Positions 8,953 to 18,521 of a stretch of DNA of 64,000 bases are shown piece after piece. Source of the stretch: JADJPG01 sp964491875 (lineage in GTDB: Bacteria > Verrucomicrobiota > Verrucomicrobiia > Limisphaerales > JADJPG01); contig CAZBIC010000027.1 of the NCBI GenBank assembly GCA_964491875.1, forward strand, positions 1 through 64,000, read 5' to 3'. The notes below the pieces were generated by a model. The model ran no database searches, had not been told where the DNA came from, and was given only the letters and a program-made list of their open reading frames with translations. The position numbers were made by a program, and so were the translations under genes. The stretch's first letter is position 1. Each line of letters begins with the position of its first letter.

Positions 8953-11397
8953 ATGAATCATTCGTATCCTCGCAGTTGGTTGTTCGCAGTTTGCATCTTG
9001 TTTTTGGGCATCTGGTCGGCGGACGCGGCTTCTTCATTGACCGAAGTCTCCATCGCTCCGACCGAAGTCCGCCTCAGCACCGCTCAAGCGCGGCAGACGT
9101 TGGCGATTCAGGCGACTTATGCCGACGGCACCACCCGCGATGTTACGGACAAGGCTACGTTCGCCGTGGCGGACAAGAAGATCGCGCGCATTGCCAAGGG
9201 CGTTGTGCAACCGATGGCCGATGGTAAGACGGAGATCGTGGTTAAATACGATGGGCGTACGCAGAAAATTCCCCTGACGATTGAGCAGGCGAAGATCGAG
9301 CGCGTGACGACTTTCAAGCTGGACGTGGTTCCGGCGCTCACGAAGGCAGGGTGCAATTCCGGCGGATGCCACGGAGCGTCGCGTGGCAAGGATGGCTTCC
9401 AGCTCTCGTTATTCGGCTACGATCCAGATGGAGATTTTACACGTATCACTCGCCAGCAGATTGGTCGGCGCATCAATCTCGGGATTCCCGAGGAAAGCCT
9501 GCTGCTCGAAAAAGGTCTCGGCACGGTGACGCACACCGGTGGCGAGCGCTGGCAGACGAACAGTGAAACCTACAAGACCGTGTTGCGCTGGATTCAGGAT
9601 GGCGCACAGAAGGATCCTACGAACATTGCCAGCGTGGTGGGCATCGAGATCGCGCCGAAGCAGGCGGTGCTCGAAGGTTCAAACACAACGCAGCGACTCG
9701 TGGTGCGGGCGAATTATTCGGACGGCACACAGCGCGATGTGACGTCGCTCGCGGTTTTCATCAGCAACAATGAACCGAGCGCGCGAGTTTCGGATGTTGG
9801 CGTCATCTCGGCCGGACAAAAGGGCGAAGCCTTCGTGATGGCGCGGTACGATGCGTTCACGGTCGGCATGCAGGTCATCGTGGTGCCGAAGGGCGAGAAG
9901 TTCGAGTTCCCGAAAGACCTCGCGCGAAACAATTACATCGACGATCTCGTTTACGCGAAGCTGCGCAAGCTGCGGATGCGCCCGAGCGAACTGTGCGATG
10001 ACGAGACATTCATTCGCCGCGCGACGCTGGACATCACGGGCCAGCTCCCGACGCCCGAGGCGCTGAAGAAGTTTCTCGCGGACGAAAGCCCCGCCAAGCG
10101 GGAGCATCTAGTCGAGGCGTTGCTGAACCGTCCGGAGTTCGCAGACCTGTGGGTGATGAAGTTTGCCGAGCTGCTGCAGATTCGGTCGAGGCAGGATCAG
10201 TTCAGTCCGAAGGCCGCGCTGGCTTACTTCAACTGGCTGCGGGACCAGTTGCTCACCAATGTCCCGATTGATCGGATCGTGCGCGAGTTGCTCACGGCCA
10301 GTGGTAGCACTCTCACGGATCCAGCGGCGAATTATTACCAGGTGTCCACGGACACGCTGAAGATTGCGGAGAACACCGCGCAGGTCTTCATGGGCATGCG
10401 CATCCAGTGCGCGCAATGCCACAACCACCCGTTCGATCGCTGGACGATGAATGACTACTACGGTTTCGCGAACTTCTTCGCGCAGGTCGGCCGAAAACAA
10501 GGCGAGGATCCACGCGACTACATCGTGTTCGATCGCAGTGATGGCGATGTGAAGCATCTGGTCACCGGCAAGCCGCTGCCGCCGAAATTTCTCGGTGCTG
10601 CACAGCCGGAGATCAAGAAGGGGCAGTCACGGCGCGAAGTTCTCGCTGGCTGGCTGGCGTCGCCTGAGAACACTTGGTTCGCAAAGAACCTGGCGAACAT
10701 CGTGTGGGCGCACTTCCTCGGCAAAGGCATCATCGATCCCGTGGACGACGTGCGCATCAGCAATCCGGCGAGCAATCCGGAGTTGCTCGACGCCCTCGGC
10801 GAGAAGTTCACGAATTACGGTTACGACTTCAAGCGGCTGGTGCGCGACATCTGCAACTCGCGGATGTATCAGATGAGCACCAAGGCGAACGAAACCAACG
10901 CGGGCGATGACCGGAACTTCGCCAAGGCAAGCGTGCGGCGGTTGCGCGCGGAGGTGTTGCTGGATTGCATCAATCAGGTCACACAGACGCAGAACAAGTT
11001 CGCCGGACTGCCGAAGGGCGCTCGCGCGGTGCAGATTCCCGATGGCGTTACGGGAGGATACTTTCTGACGACGTTTGGTCGCGCCACACGCGAGACGGTG
11101 TGCTCGTGCGAGGTGAAGATGGACCCGAATCTTTCGCAAGCGTTGCATCTGCTGAACGGGACCACGGTGGAGACGAAGATTCGCGAAGGCGGTGTGGTGA
11201 AGGCGCTGTTGAAGTCCGGCAAGTCGCGCGAGGAAGTGCTGGACGAGCTTTACCTCCGGACGTTGAACCGTGCGCCGACGCCGACCGAGCGTGCGAAGCT
11301 CACCAGTTTCTTCGGCGATCCGAAGACGGATGAGCAGGTGCTGAATGACGCGTTTTGGGCGCTGCTCAACGCGAAGGAGTTTGTCTTCAATCACTGA
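8953..11397 (+). CDS. DUF1549/DUF1553 (PSCyt2-PSD1) secreted cytochrome-like protein with Ig-like domains
   Basis: This 814-residue protein has a signal peptide (LFAVCILFLGIWSADA). A Big_2-like Ig domain follows (EVRLSTAQARQTLAIQATYA, DGTTRDVTDKATFAV). A cysteine/histidine motif, AGCNSGGCHGASRGKDGF, is probably a haem site. A second Ig-like domain (TQRLVVRANYSDGTQRDVT) precedes DUF1549 (YIDDLVYAKLRKLRMRPSEL, FIRRATLDITGQLPTPEAL) and DUF1553. QCAQCHNHPFDRWTMNDYYG carries a second CxxCH motif. RTLNRAPTPTERAKL and the FVFNH end are typical of PSD1. The family occurs mainly in Planctomycetes and Verrucomicrobia and pairs with DUF1501. A redox role in the cell envelope is likely but the reaction is unknown. 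Confidence 0.88.
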   Translation: MNHSYPRSWLFAVCILFLGIWSADAASSLTEVSIAPTEVRLSTAQARQTLAIQATYADGTTRDVTDKATFAVADKKIARIAKGVVQPMADGKTEIVVKYDGRTQKIPLTIEQAKIERVTTFKLDVVPALTKAGCNSGGCHGASRGKDGFQLSLFGYDPDGDFTRITRQQIGRRINLGIPEESLLLEKGLGTVTHTGGERWQTNSETYKTVLRWIQDGAQKDPTNIASVVGIEIAPKQAVLEGSNTTQRLVVRANYSDGTQRDVTSLAVFISNNEPSARVSDVGVISAGQKGEAFVMARYDAFTVGMQVIVVPKGEKFEFPKDLARNNYIDDLVYAKLRKLRMRPSELCDDETFIRRATLDITGQLPTPEALKKFLADESPAKREHLVEALLNRPEFADLWVMKFAELLQIRSRQDQFSPKAALAYFNWLRDQLLTNVPIDRIVRELLTASGSTLTDPAANYYQVSTDTLKIAENTAQVFMGMRIQCAQCHNHPFDRWTMNDYYGFANFFAQVGRKQGEDPRDYIVFDRSDGDVKHLVTGKPLPPKFLGAAQPEIKKGQSRREVLAGWLASPENTWFAKNLANIVWAHFLGKGIIDPVDDVRISNPASNPELLDALGEKFTNYGYDFKRLVRDICNSRMYQMSTKANETNAGDDRNFAKASVRRLRAEVLLDCINQVTQTQNKFAGLPKGARAVQIPDGVTGGYFLTTFGRATRETVCSCEVKMDPNLSQALHLLNGTTVETKIREGGVVKALLKSGKSREEVLDELYLRTLNRAPTPTERAKLTSFFGDPKTDEQVLNDAFWALLNAKEFVFNH

Positions 11398-11406
11398 GGC
11401 AGGCGC

Positions 11407-13281
11407 ATGAAGCGATTTACTTTGGGACTGAGGTGGAAAGGGAGTGTCGCGCTGGTTGCGCTGCTCGGCGGCGTGCTGGCTGCGGACGCGCAGGAGAAGG
11501 TGACGTTCGCGGACCATGTATTGCCGCTGGTGGAGCAGCATTGCGCGAAGTGCCACAACCCGGACAAGAAGAAGGGTGACCTCGATCTGTCGAGTCACAG
11601 CGGCGTGTTGAAGGGCGGGGGAACGGGACCGGTGGTCGTCTCGGGCAATCCGGATTCCAGCAAGCTCGTGAAAGTGCTCACGCACGCCGAGGAGCCGACG
11701 ATGCCGCCGAACAAGCCGCCGCTGGCCGAGAAGGAATTGGCGGTGTTCAAGAAGTGGATTGCTGGAGGCTTGTTGGAAACTTCGGGTTCGAAGGCCATCG
11801 CCTCGGCGAAACCCAAGGTCGATCTGACGCTCAAGGTGTCGGACGCCGGCAAGCCGGATGGTCCGCCGCCGATGCCGAAGGAACTTTCCCTGGAACCGGT
11901 CGTGCACACAAAGCGCGCGACTGCGGCGGGTGCGCTGGCGGCGAGTCCTTGGGCGCCGCTGGTGGCAGTGGCTGGACAGAAGCAGGTCCTGCTTTTCAAT
12001 TCGACCAATCAAGCGCTACTCGGCGTGTTGCCGTTCAATGAAGGTCAGCCGCTCGACGTCCGATTTTCGCGTTCGGGCAAGGTGCTGGTGGCGGCCGGTG
12101 GACACGGAGCCAAGGCGGGCAGCGTGGTGCTCTGGAACGTGGAGACTGGCGAGCGGATTGCGAGCATTGGAAAAGAATACGACGCGGTGCTTACGACGGA
12201 TTTGAGTTCCGATCAGGCTCGGGTGGCGATGGGAGGAACGGATCGGCTGGTGAAGATCTATTCCACGAAGTCCGGCGAACTGGAGCATAAGATTAAGAAG
12301 CACACCGACTGGGTGACGGCGGTGGCGTTCAGTCCCAATGGCGAAATGCTTGCGAGCGGCGACCGCAATGGCGGCGTCAGCGTGTGGGATGCGGAGTCCG
12401 GTCAGGAGCTGTTCACGACAGCGGGACACAAAAGCGCGGTGACGGCGCTGAGTTGGCGTTCCGACTCGAAGCTCGTGGCGTCGTCGAGCGAGGACGGGAA
12501 TGTAACGCTTTGGGAGAGCAGCGAAGGCAAACAGGCGAAGACGTGGGCGGCGCACAAGGGCGGCGTGATGTCGGTCGCGTATTCGCGCGACGGTCGTTTC
12601 GTGACATGCGGTCGGGATGGCGCGGTGATCACGTGGAGCGCGGATGGCACGAAGCAGAAGACGATGACGTTCGGCGGCGAGATGGCGCTGCGTTGCGCGT
12701 GGGCGGACGACGGCGCGTCGGTGGTCGCCGGAGATTTCGCGGGCAACGTCTGGTTGTGGGAGGCGAAGACCGGAAAGCAGATCGGTTCGTTGGAAGTGAA
12801 TCCAAAACCATTGGCGGATCAAATCGCTGCAGCGAAGGAAAGGCTGGCCGAGATCGAGGCGCGCGGCGACAAGCCGTCGCCGGCGGTGGTTGCAATCACC
12901 AGGGACATGGCTGAGGTGGAGGCGGCGTTGAAGAAGGCGCGAGTCGACGCAGACAAGGCACAGGCGGAGTTTGCGTCGGGTGCAGAAGCGGTGGTGCGCT
13001 TGAAAGACGTGGCGGCGAAGCCGGCGCCTCCGGCCGATATTGAGGCGCAATTGACGGCCGCCCGCGCGGCGCGCGAGAAGGCGAGAACGTGGCGTGTCGA
13101 GGCAACGAATGGTGTAGAGCTGCTCGTGGCGAAGCTTGTAACTGTCCGTGCGCGGGTGGAGGAGATGAAGGCTGTGAACAATCGGGAAGCCGAACTGGCG
13201 AAGGCGAAGGAGGAGTTGGAAAAATTGTTGCGAGCACAGCAGGTGTCCAAGTCGGGTGTGCGGCAGCAGACCAAGCGTTGA
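11407..13281 (+). CDS. PSCyt1 cytochrome c-WD40 repeat protein with C-terminal coiled coil
   Basis: After a signal peptide (VALVALLGGVLAADA) comes a planctomycete cytochrome C domain with the haem motif CAKCHNPDKKKGDLDL (C46, C49, H50) and the usual PPNKPPLAEKELAVFKKWI end. WD40 repeats follow from about residue 170 to 460, including HTDWVTAVAFSPNGEMLASG, HKSAVTALSWRSDSKLVASS and HKGGVMSVAYSRDGRFVTCG. The last about 150 residues are rich in Ala, Glu and Lys and are predicted coiled coil (AEVEAALKKARVDADKAQAE). The start is 9 bp after the DUF1553 stop. It is the last gene of the four-gene unit, and probably the scaffold or electron-transfer partner of the DUF1553 protein (inference). Confidence 0.85.
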   Translation: MKRFTLGLRWKGSVALVALLGGVLAADAQEKVTFADHVLPLVEQHCAKCHNPDKKKGDLDLSSHSGVLKGGGTGPVVVSGNPDSSKLVKVLTHAEEPTMPPNKPPLAEKELAVFKKWIAGGLLETSGSKAIASAKPKVDLTLKVSDAGKPDGPPPMPKELSLEPVVHTKRATAAGALAASPWAPLVAVAGQKQVLLFNSTNQALLGVLPFNEGQPLDVRFSRSGKVLVAAGGHGAKAGSVVLWNVETGERIASIGKEYDAVLTTDLSSDQARVAMGGTDRLVKIYSTKSGELEHKIKKHTDWVTAVAFSPNGEMLASGDRNGGVSVWDAESGQELFTTAGHKSAVTALSWRSDSKLVASSSEDGNVTLWESSEGKQAKTWAAHKGGVMSVAYSRDGRFVTCGRDGAVITWSADGTKQKTMTFGGEMALRCAWADDGASVVAGDFAGNVWLWEAKTGKQIGSLEVNPKPLADQIAAAKERLAEIEARGDKPSPAVVAITRDMAEVEAALKKARVDADKAQAEFASGAEAVVRLKDVAAKPAPPADIEAQLTAARAAREKARTWRVEATNGVELLVAKLVTVRARVEEMKAVNNREAELAKAKEELEKLLRAQQVSKSGVRQQTKR

Positions 13282-13329
13282 GCGGGGAGGGAATTGCATT
13301 GTCGGGCGCTTTGCCTATGATCTGGGCAG

Positions 13330-15642
13330 ATGAAGAAAGCGTCCGGCGATTCCACAGCTGTTCCAGAGAAAGCGTCCTGCTGCCTGGTGCAGACGGTTGC
13401 GGAAGCATTTACTGAAGAACCGGCCTTGGAGGCGGTGAAGTTCAATCGCGCCGAGCACTCCATTTCCGTGGCCACGATGGGCGTGAAGCATAGTGCGGAG
13501 ATCGAGAAGACGATCACGGAGAGAATTGGCCGCATCCAGCACGATGAAGCGGGTGCCCGATGCAAATTGCTTGATGGAGCGCCGGACTGTACCGGTTGCG
13601 CCATTGCGGCTCCGCCGGACATCGGTCGCAGTCTCACCGTCCAACACAATCCGGAATTCACGACCATCGCACGCGTGACGTGTCCGACCGCGCCGAAGTT
13701 CTGGCATTGGCGACAATTGCCTTGGCCGAAGATCGTTCCACGTGAGGTAGTGTTGCCGGATGAGGAGGACCACGAGCATGAGTGGAAGTTTCAGTTGGTC
13801 GCGGCAATCCTGTGCGGCGGGTTTGGTTTGTTCGCGTGGCTGTCAGGTGAGGCGAAGTTCGCGCTCCCGTTGTATCTCCTGGCCTATGTGTCGGGTGCGT
13901 GGTTCACAGTCCACGAGATTTGGGAGCTTCTACAGAAGCGTTCACTCGATGTTCACTTCCTGATGCTCGCGGTGGCGGTCGGGAGCGCGAGCATTGGTGC
14001 TTGGGGTGAAGGCGCGATGCTGCTGTTTCTCTTCTCGCTCTCCGGCGCTCTGGAGCATTACGCGATGGGCCGGACGAGCCGCGAGATTCGGTCATTGTTC
14101 AAGTCGGCACCGAAGGAAGCCATCGTGCTCGATGCGGCTGGCCACGAAACGCACGTCCCGGTGGAATCGTTGGATGTGGGAATGCGTCTGCTGGTGAAGC
14201 CGGGTGAGCAGTTTCCAGTTGATGGCGAAGTGGTGAAGGGAGCGACCGCGAGTGATGAATCAAACCTCACGGGCGAGGCGACGCCGGTGGAGAAGAAGTT
14301 GGGAGACACGGTGCTGGCCGGCACGATGAACTTGTGGGGAGCGGTGGAAGCGACCGTGCTGCGCAAGGCCAGCCAGAGCGCGCTGCAAAAGATCATTCAT
14401 CTCATTCGCGAAGCGCAGCATCTCAAGGCGCCGTCGCAACGGTTCACGGACAAGTTCGGCACCGCTTACACGTATGGCGTGCTGGCGCTCACCGCGTTAA
14501 TGTTTTTCGTGTGGTGGCTGGGGTTTGGATTGGAGGCGTTCGTTTCCACTGAGACCAGCAAGAGCGCGTTTTACAAAGCGATGACGCTGCTGGTCGTCGC
14601 TTCGCCCTGTGCGCTGGTGCTGTCGATTCCTTCCGCGGTGCTGGCAGCGATCGCGTGGGGTGCAAAGCGCGGCATCCTCTTCCGCGGTGGCGCTGCTGTG
14701 GAGAATCTGGCCCGGGTTTCAGTGGTGGCGATGGATAAAACGGGCACTCTTACGACCGGTGAATTGCGGGTGGAACGCATCGAGAGCGTTCCGCCAGGTC
14801 GTGAACTTGAACTGGCCCGGCTGGCGTATTCGCTGGAACGTTTGTCGACGCATCCCCTGGCGCGAGCAATTACGCGTTACGGGAAACAGCAGGCACTGGT
14901 GCCGCTAGAGATCGGGCACGTGGAGTCGATCACAGGTGCGGGACTGCAGGCGCCGTTTGGAGGCAAGACCGCGCGACTGGGGAAACGATCATGGTTGGAG
15001 GCGGGCGCCAATGCTTCGGTGATCAAGGCGGCTTCCCTGACCGAGGCAGGCTTTTCCGAGGTGTGGCTGGAGGCTGACGGTTTGGTGGGAAGAATCCTGC
15101 TTCGCGACGACATTCGTCCGCAGGCGCGGGGCGTGGTCGAACAGTTGCGCTCGTTGGGACTGCGGAGTGTCGTGCTGACGGGAGATCGGAAGGCGACCGG
15201 CGACAATTTGAAGGCCAAGCTGGATGTCGATGAAGTCCGCTCTGAGTTGAAGCCGGAAGACAAGGTGGAGGCGATTCGTTCGTTCACTGCGAAGAAGCTT
15301 CGCGTGGCAATGATCGGCGATGGAGTGAATGACGCGCCAAGCCTCGCGGTGGCGGACGTCGGCGTGGCGATGGGCGCGCGCGGATCAGACGCCGCGTTGG
15401 AACAGGCTGAGGTCATCCTGATGCACGACCGGCTGGAGAACTTTTTGACGGCGTTCCAGCTGAGCCGACGGGCGCGTCGCGTCATTCAGCAGAATCTGGT
15501 GATTTCGCTCGGCACGGTGGGGGTGCTGGTGGTTTTTGCGCTGTTCGGAAAGATCCCGCTGACGTTGGGTGTTATTGGGCACGAAGGCAGCACGGTCATC
15601 GTGGTAATGAACAGCCTGCGGCTGTTGCTGTCCCGAGGGTGA
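13330..15642 (+). CDS. Heavy-metal translocating P-type ATPase (Zn/Cd/Pb type, ZntA/CadA-like)
   Basis: This 770-residue ATPase has the full set of P-type motifs: the TGEATP actuator loop, the metal-binding SPCALVLSIPSA in the membrane (SPC at about 425-427), the phosphorylated Asp in DKTGTLTTGE (D469), HPLA in the nucleotide domain, and GDGVNDAPSLAVADVGVAMG (about 663). The end GHEGSTVIVVMNSLRLL is typical of P1B-2 (Zn/Cd/Pb) pumps rather than copper pumps. The N-terminus keeps an HMA-like pattern (EAVKFNRAEHSISVATMGV) but without a clear GxxCxxC; CCLVQT and DCTGCA are the only Cys pairs there. A His/Glu/Asp-rich DEEDHEHEW stretch precedes the first membrane helix. No metalloregulator gene is adjacent. 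Confidence 0.92.
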   Translation: MKKASGDSTAVPEKASCCLVQTVAEAFTEEPALEAVKFNRAEHSISVATMGVKHSAEIEKTITERIGRIQHDEAGARCKLLDGAPDCTGCAIAAPPDIGRSLTVQHNPEFTTIARVTCPTAPKFWHWRQLPWPKIVPREVVLPDEEDHEHEWKFQLVAAILCGGFGLFAWLSGEAKFALPLYLLAYVSGAWFTVHEIWELLQKRSLDVHFLMLAVAVGSASIGAWGEGAMLLFLFSLSGALEHYAMGRTSREIRSLFKSAPKEAIVLDAAGHETHVPVESLDVGMRLLVKPGEQFPVDGEVVKGATASDESNLTGEATPVEKKLGDTVLAGTMNLWGAVEATVLRKASQSALQKIIHLIREAQHLKAPSQRFTDKFGTAYTYGVLALTALMFFVWWLGFGLEAFVSTETSKSAFYKAMTLLVVASPCALVLSIPSAVLAAIAWGAKRGILFRGGAAVENLARVSVVAMDKTGTLTTGELRVERIESVPPGRELELARLAYSLERLSTHPLARAITRYGKQQALVPLEIGHVESITGAGLQAPFGGKTARLGKRSWLEAGANASVIKAASLTEAGFSEVWLEADGLVGRILLRDDIRPQARGVVEQLRSLGLRSVVLTGDRKATGDNLKAKLDVDEVRSELKPEDKVEAIRSFTAKKLRVAMIGDGVNDAPSLAVADVGVAMGARGSDAALEQAEVILMHDRLENFLTAFQLSRRARRVIQQNLVISLGTVGVLVVFALFGKIPLTLGVIGHEGSTVIVVMNSLRLLLSRG

Positions 15643-15722
15643 CTGGCTGATTCTAGTTTTGATTTCCCTCGAAAGCTGACGGCAAGCTTGACTTGCAGCG
15701 GCAAATTTTGAACATCGCCGCG

Positions 15723-16739
15723 ATGGCCTCGCTCTTCACGATTCACAGCGAACTCCGCTACGAGATTGTCCGGAAAATCTTCGAAGGCGGAATGGGGATT
15801 ATTTACGAAGCGGAACAGCACGGTGCGCGGAACTTCGTGAAGCGCATCGCCATCAAAGTGATTCGCCAGAGTTACGCGAGCCAGAAGCAGTTCATCGAGA
15901 ATTTCATCGGGGAGGCCAAGCTTGTCGCCGACTTGATTCACACGAACATCGTCCAGACGTATCATCTCGGTGAGGCGAAGGGGATTTACTACATCGCGAT
16001 GGAGCTGATTCGCGGCGTGAATCTTGAGCAGTTTGCCGATCAGATGCGCGACAAGAACCGCATTCTGCCGGTGGACGTCGCGGTGTTCATCACCAGCCGA
16101 GTCTGTCGTGGTCTCGCCTACGCGCATGTGAAGTGTGACAAGGACGGGAAGCCGCTGGGCCTGGTCCATCGCGACGTGAGCTTCAAGAACATCATGGTCG
16201 CATTCGAGGGTGACGTGAAGCTGACGGACTTCGGGATCGCCAAGGCCAAAGGGTTCCTCATCGACAACGAAGGAGAAGTGGTCGCGGGAAAAGCTGACTA
16301 CATGAGTCCGGAGCAGGCGAACTTTCAGATCACGGACAAGCGTTCGGATTTGTTCTCCGTCGGCGTCGTCCTGCAACACCTCCTGCTGGGTCACAATATC
16401 TTCAAAGGATCCTCGCCGGAGGAATCGCGCAAGCTGGTGATGAACATGCCGATTCCGGACTTCCGCACGCTCGATGGGCGAATTGACGATCGGCTGAACG
16501 AGATTTTGCACAAGTCGCTCTCCCGCGACTTGAACAAGCGCTACAGCACCGGCGATGAAATGCTCTACGATTTGGAGCATTACATTTATCATTCCGGCTA
16601 CGGTCCGACGAACGAGACGCTCGGCAAGATGATTCGTGAACTGTTTGGACAGGGACCAAAGCTCGGAAGCCAAGAGGGCAAGGGAAGCACGCAAATGCTC
16701 GAAGATGTCAGCCGCGTAAAAGCCACCAAGAAACACTAA
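15723..16739 (+). CDS. Serine/threonine protein kinase
   Basis: ATG at 15723 gives 338 residues; a TTG at 15693 would add only ten. The kinase core is complete: the glycine loop in KIFEGGMGIIYEAE, the invariant lysine in IAIKVIRQSY (K45), the catalytic loop LVHRDVSFKNIM (H149-R-D151, with Ser-Phe in place of the usual Lys-Pro), DFGIAKAKG (D169), and the substrate-side MSPEQANFQITDKRSDLFSV. No transmembrane segment or sensor domain follows the kinase domain, so it is a soluble Pkn-type (Hanks) kinase. The stop overlaps the start of the next gene (TAATG), so translation of the amidase is probably coupled. Its targets are unknown. Confidence 0.9.
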   Translation: MASLFTIHSELRYEIVRKIFEGGMGIIYEAEQHGARNFVKRIAIKVIRQSYASQKQFIENFIGEAKLVADLIHTNIVQTYHLGEAKGIYYIAMELIRGVNLEQFADQMRDKNRILPVDVAVFITSRVCRGLAYAHVKCDKDGKPLGLVHRDVSFKNIMVAFEGDVKLTDFGIAKAKGFLIDNEGEVVAGKADYMSPEQANFQITDKRSDLFSVGVVLQHLLLGHNIFKGSSPEESRKLVMNMPIPDFRTLDGRIDDRLNEILHKSLSRDLNKRYSTGDEMLYDLEHYIYHSGYGPTNETLGKMIRELFGQGPKLGSQEGKGSTQMLEDVSRVKATKKH

Positions 16740-17629
16740 TGAAGTCTTCGTCCTCCGTGGTGAAGCTCGGCCTGCTTCAGCACGCCTGCTCTGCCAATCC
16801 CAAGGCCAACCTTTCGAAAACCCTCGCTCTGGCGGAGCGTGCCGCGAAGCAAGGTGCGCAGATTATCTGCACACAGGAACTCTTCCGGTCGCAATACTTC
16901 TGCCAGAACGAGGATCACGAGAACTTCAAACTGGCCGAGCCGATTCCGGGTCCAAGCACCGCGGCATTCCAGAAGCTCGCGAAAAAGCATTCGGTTGTCG
17001 TCATCGCCTCGCTCTTCGAGAAGCGCGCCTCCGGGGTGTATCACAACACCGCAGTGATCATCGATGCGGACGGCTCGTTGCTGGGGATGTATCGCAAGAT
17101 GCACATCCCGGATGACCCGCTTTTCTACGAGAAGTTCTATTTCACGCCGGGCGATTTGGGCTTCAAAGCGTGGCGTACCCGCTACGGGAAGATCGGCGTG
17201 CTCGTGTGCTGGGATCAGTGGTATCCGGAAGGCGCGCGGCTCACCGCCATGCAAGGGGCGGAGATTTTGTTTTACCCGACGGCGATTGGCTGGCACCCGA
17301 AGGAGAAGGCCGAATACGGCACCAACCAGCATGGCGCCTGGGAGTTGATCCAGCGCAGCCACGCGGTAGCAAATGGTTGCTACGTCGCGGCCATCAACCG
17401 CATCGGGCTCGAGCAACCGATTGGGGGCGACGGTCTGGAGTTCTGGGGACAAAGTTTTGTGGCTGGGACGTCCGGGCAGATTCTTGCCAAGGCCAGCGTC
17501 GACAAGGAAGAGGTCATGATTGTGCCCGTCGATTTGAGCAAGGTCGACGTCACGCGCACTCACTGGCCGTTCCTGCGTGATCGTCGCATCGACGCTTACG
17601 GCGGCTTGACCCAGCGGCTCATCGACTGA
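16739..17629 (+). CDS. aguB: N-carbamoylputrescine amidase
   Basis: This 296-residue nitrilase-superfamily enzyme has the catalytic triad E47 (TQELFRSQYF), K120 (MYRKMHIPDD) and C157 (VLVCWDQWYPEGARL). The PTAIGWHP, NQHGAWELIQRSHAVANG and WPFLRDRRIDAYGGL segments are specific to AguB rather than generic nitrilases. AguB hydrolyses N-carbamoylputrescine to putrescine, CO2 and ammonia, the last step of the agmatine route. The partner agmatine deiminase (aguA) is not in the window. The gene overlaps the kinase stop codon by one base, and an RmlD-like reductase gene starts 21 bp after it. Confidence 0.92.
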   Translation: MKSSSSVVKLGLLQHACSANPKANLSKTLALAERAAKQGAQIICTQELFRSQYFCQNEDHENFKLAEPIPGPSTAAFQKLAKKHSVVVIASLFEKRASGVYHNTAVIIDADGSLLGMYRKMHIPDDPLFYEKFYFTPGDLGFKAWRTRYGKIGVLVCWDQWYPEGARLTAMQGAEILFYPTAIGWHPKEKAEYGTNQHGAWELIQRSHAVANGCYVAAINRIGLEQPIGGDGLEFWGQSFVAGTSGQILAKASVDKEEVMIVPVDLSKVDVTRTHWPFLRDRRIDAYGGLTQRLID

Positions 17630-17650
17630 GCGGTTTGATCGGATCGAGCC

Positions 17651-18505
17651 ATGAGTCTTCCCACTGCATGGATAACTGGTGCGGGAGGATTGATCGGCCA
17701 TCAACTTATCCAGTCGACTCCGCAATTCGCGCCCGGGTGGCGGATTCGTCCCATCACGCGCGAGGTGGTGGATCTCTGCGACTTTGCGGCGGTTGAACGG
17801 CTTTTCCGCGAGGCGACTCCCCGCCTCATCATCCACTGTGCGGCGATGAGCCGCGTCGGCGACTGTGAATCGAATCCCGGACTCGCTGAATTGACCAATG
17901 TGCGCGCGACGGCGCATCTCTCCTGTCTCGGTGCGGACATTCCGTTTGTGTTTTTTTCGTCGGATCTCGTGTTCGATGGCGCCAAGGGCGGCTATGTCGA
18001 GACCGACGCGGTGAACCCACTGAATGTTTACGCGGAGACCAAGGTGCGTGCGGAGGTTGAGGTGCTCCGCAATCCGCTTCACACTGTAGTTCGAACTTCC
18101 CTCAACGCCGGTGTATCACCGACCGGGAATCGCAGCTTCACGGAGGACATGCGTCGCGCGTGGGAGCGAGGCCAGACGCTGAGTTTGTTCACCGACGAAT
18201 TTCGCAATCCGATCCATGTCAAGATGACCGCCCGTGCGGTCTGGGCTTTGGTGCTGAAGAATCAGCCCGGTCTCTACCATCTCGCGGGACGGGAAGGGAT
18301 GTCTCGATGGGAGATTGGTCAACTGCTTGCCCAGCGCTGGTCGCCGATGGAGGCGCGGATGCTGGCGACGTCGTTGCGCGATTACCAAGGTCCGCGTCGT
18401 TCGCCCGATACGTCGATGAGTTCCGCGAAGCTGCAGGCGATCCTCGACTTCCCTTTGCTGGGGCTTCGCGAATGGCTCGCCGCGAATCCGCACGAGCCGG
18501 TGTAG
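17651..18505 (+). CDS. RmlD-like NAD(P)-dependent sugar-nucleotide reductase
   Basis: This 284-residue extended short-chain dehydrogenase has the Rossmann glycine motif TGAGGLIGHQL (residues about 9-19), IIHCAAMSRVGDCE after the second strand pair, Ser-Ser in VFFSSDLVFDG, and the catalytic YAETK. VYAETKVRAE, HLAGREGMSRWEIG and the C-terminal SSAKLQAILDF resemble dTDP-4-dehydrorhamnose reductase (RmlD). No other rhamnose genes are nearby, so the exact sugar nucleotide is uncertain. It probably shares a transcript with aguB and ends 16 bp before the convergent esterase gene. Confidence 0.8.
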   Translation: MSLPTAWITGAGGLIGHQLIQSTPQFAPGWRIRPITREVVDLCDFAAVERLFREATPRLIIHCAAMSRVGDCESNPGLAELTNVRATAHLSCLGADIPFVFFSSDLVFDGAKGGYVETDAVNPLNVYAETKVRAEVEVLRNPLHTVVRTSLNAGVSPTGNRSFTEDMRRAWERGQTLSLFTDEFRNPIHVKMTARAVWALVLKNQPGLYHLAGREGMSRWEIGQLLAQRWSPMEARMLATSLRDYQGPRRSPDTSMSSAKLQAILDFPLLGLREWLAANPHEPV

Positions 18506-18521
18506 CGCTGGCGCAGGCGCG

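Noticed and set aside
10627..12012. 461-codon minus-strand frame
   Set aside because: Antisense to the end of DUF1553 and the start of the WD40 cytochrome gene; Arg-rich and without a family.
12016..13299. 427-codon minus-strand frame
   Set aside because: Antisense shadow of the WD40-cytochrome gene.
15486..16736. 416-codon minus-strand frame
   Set aside because: Antisense shadow of the Ser/Thr kinase gene.
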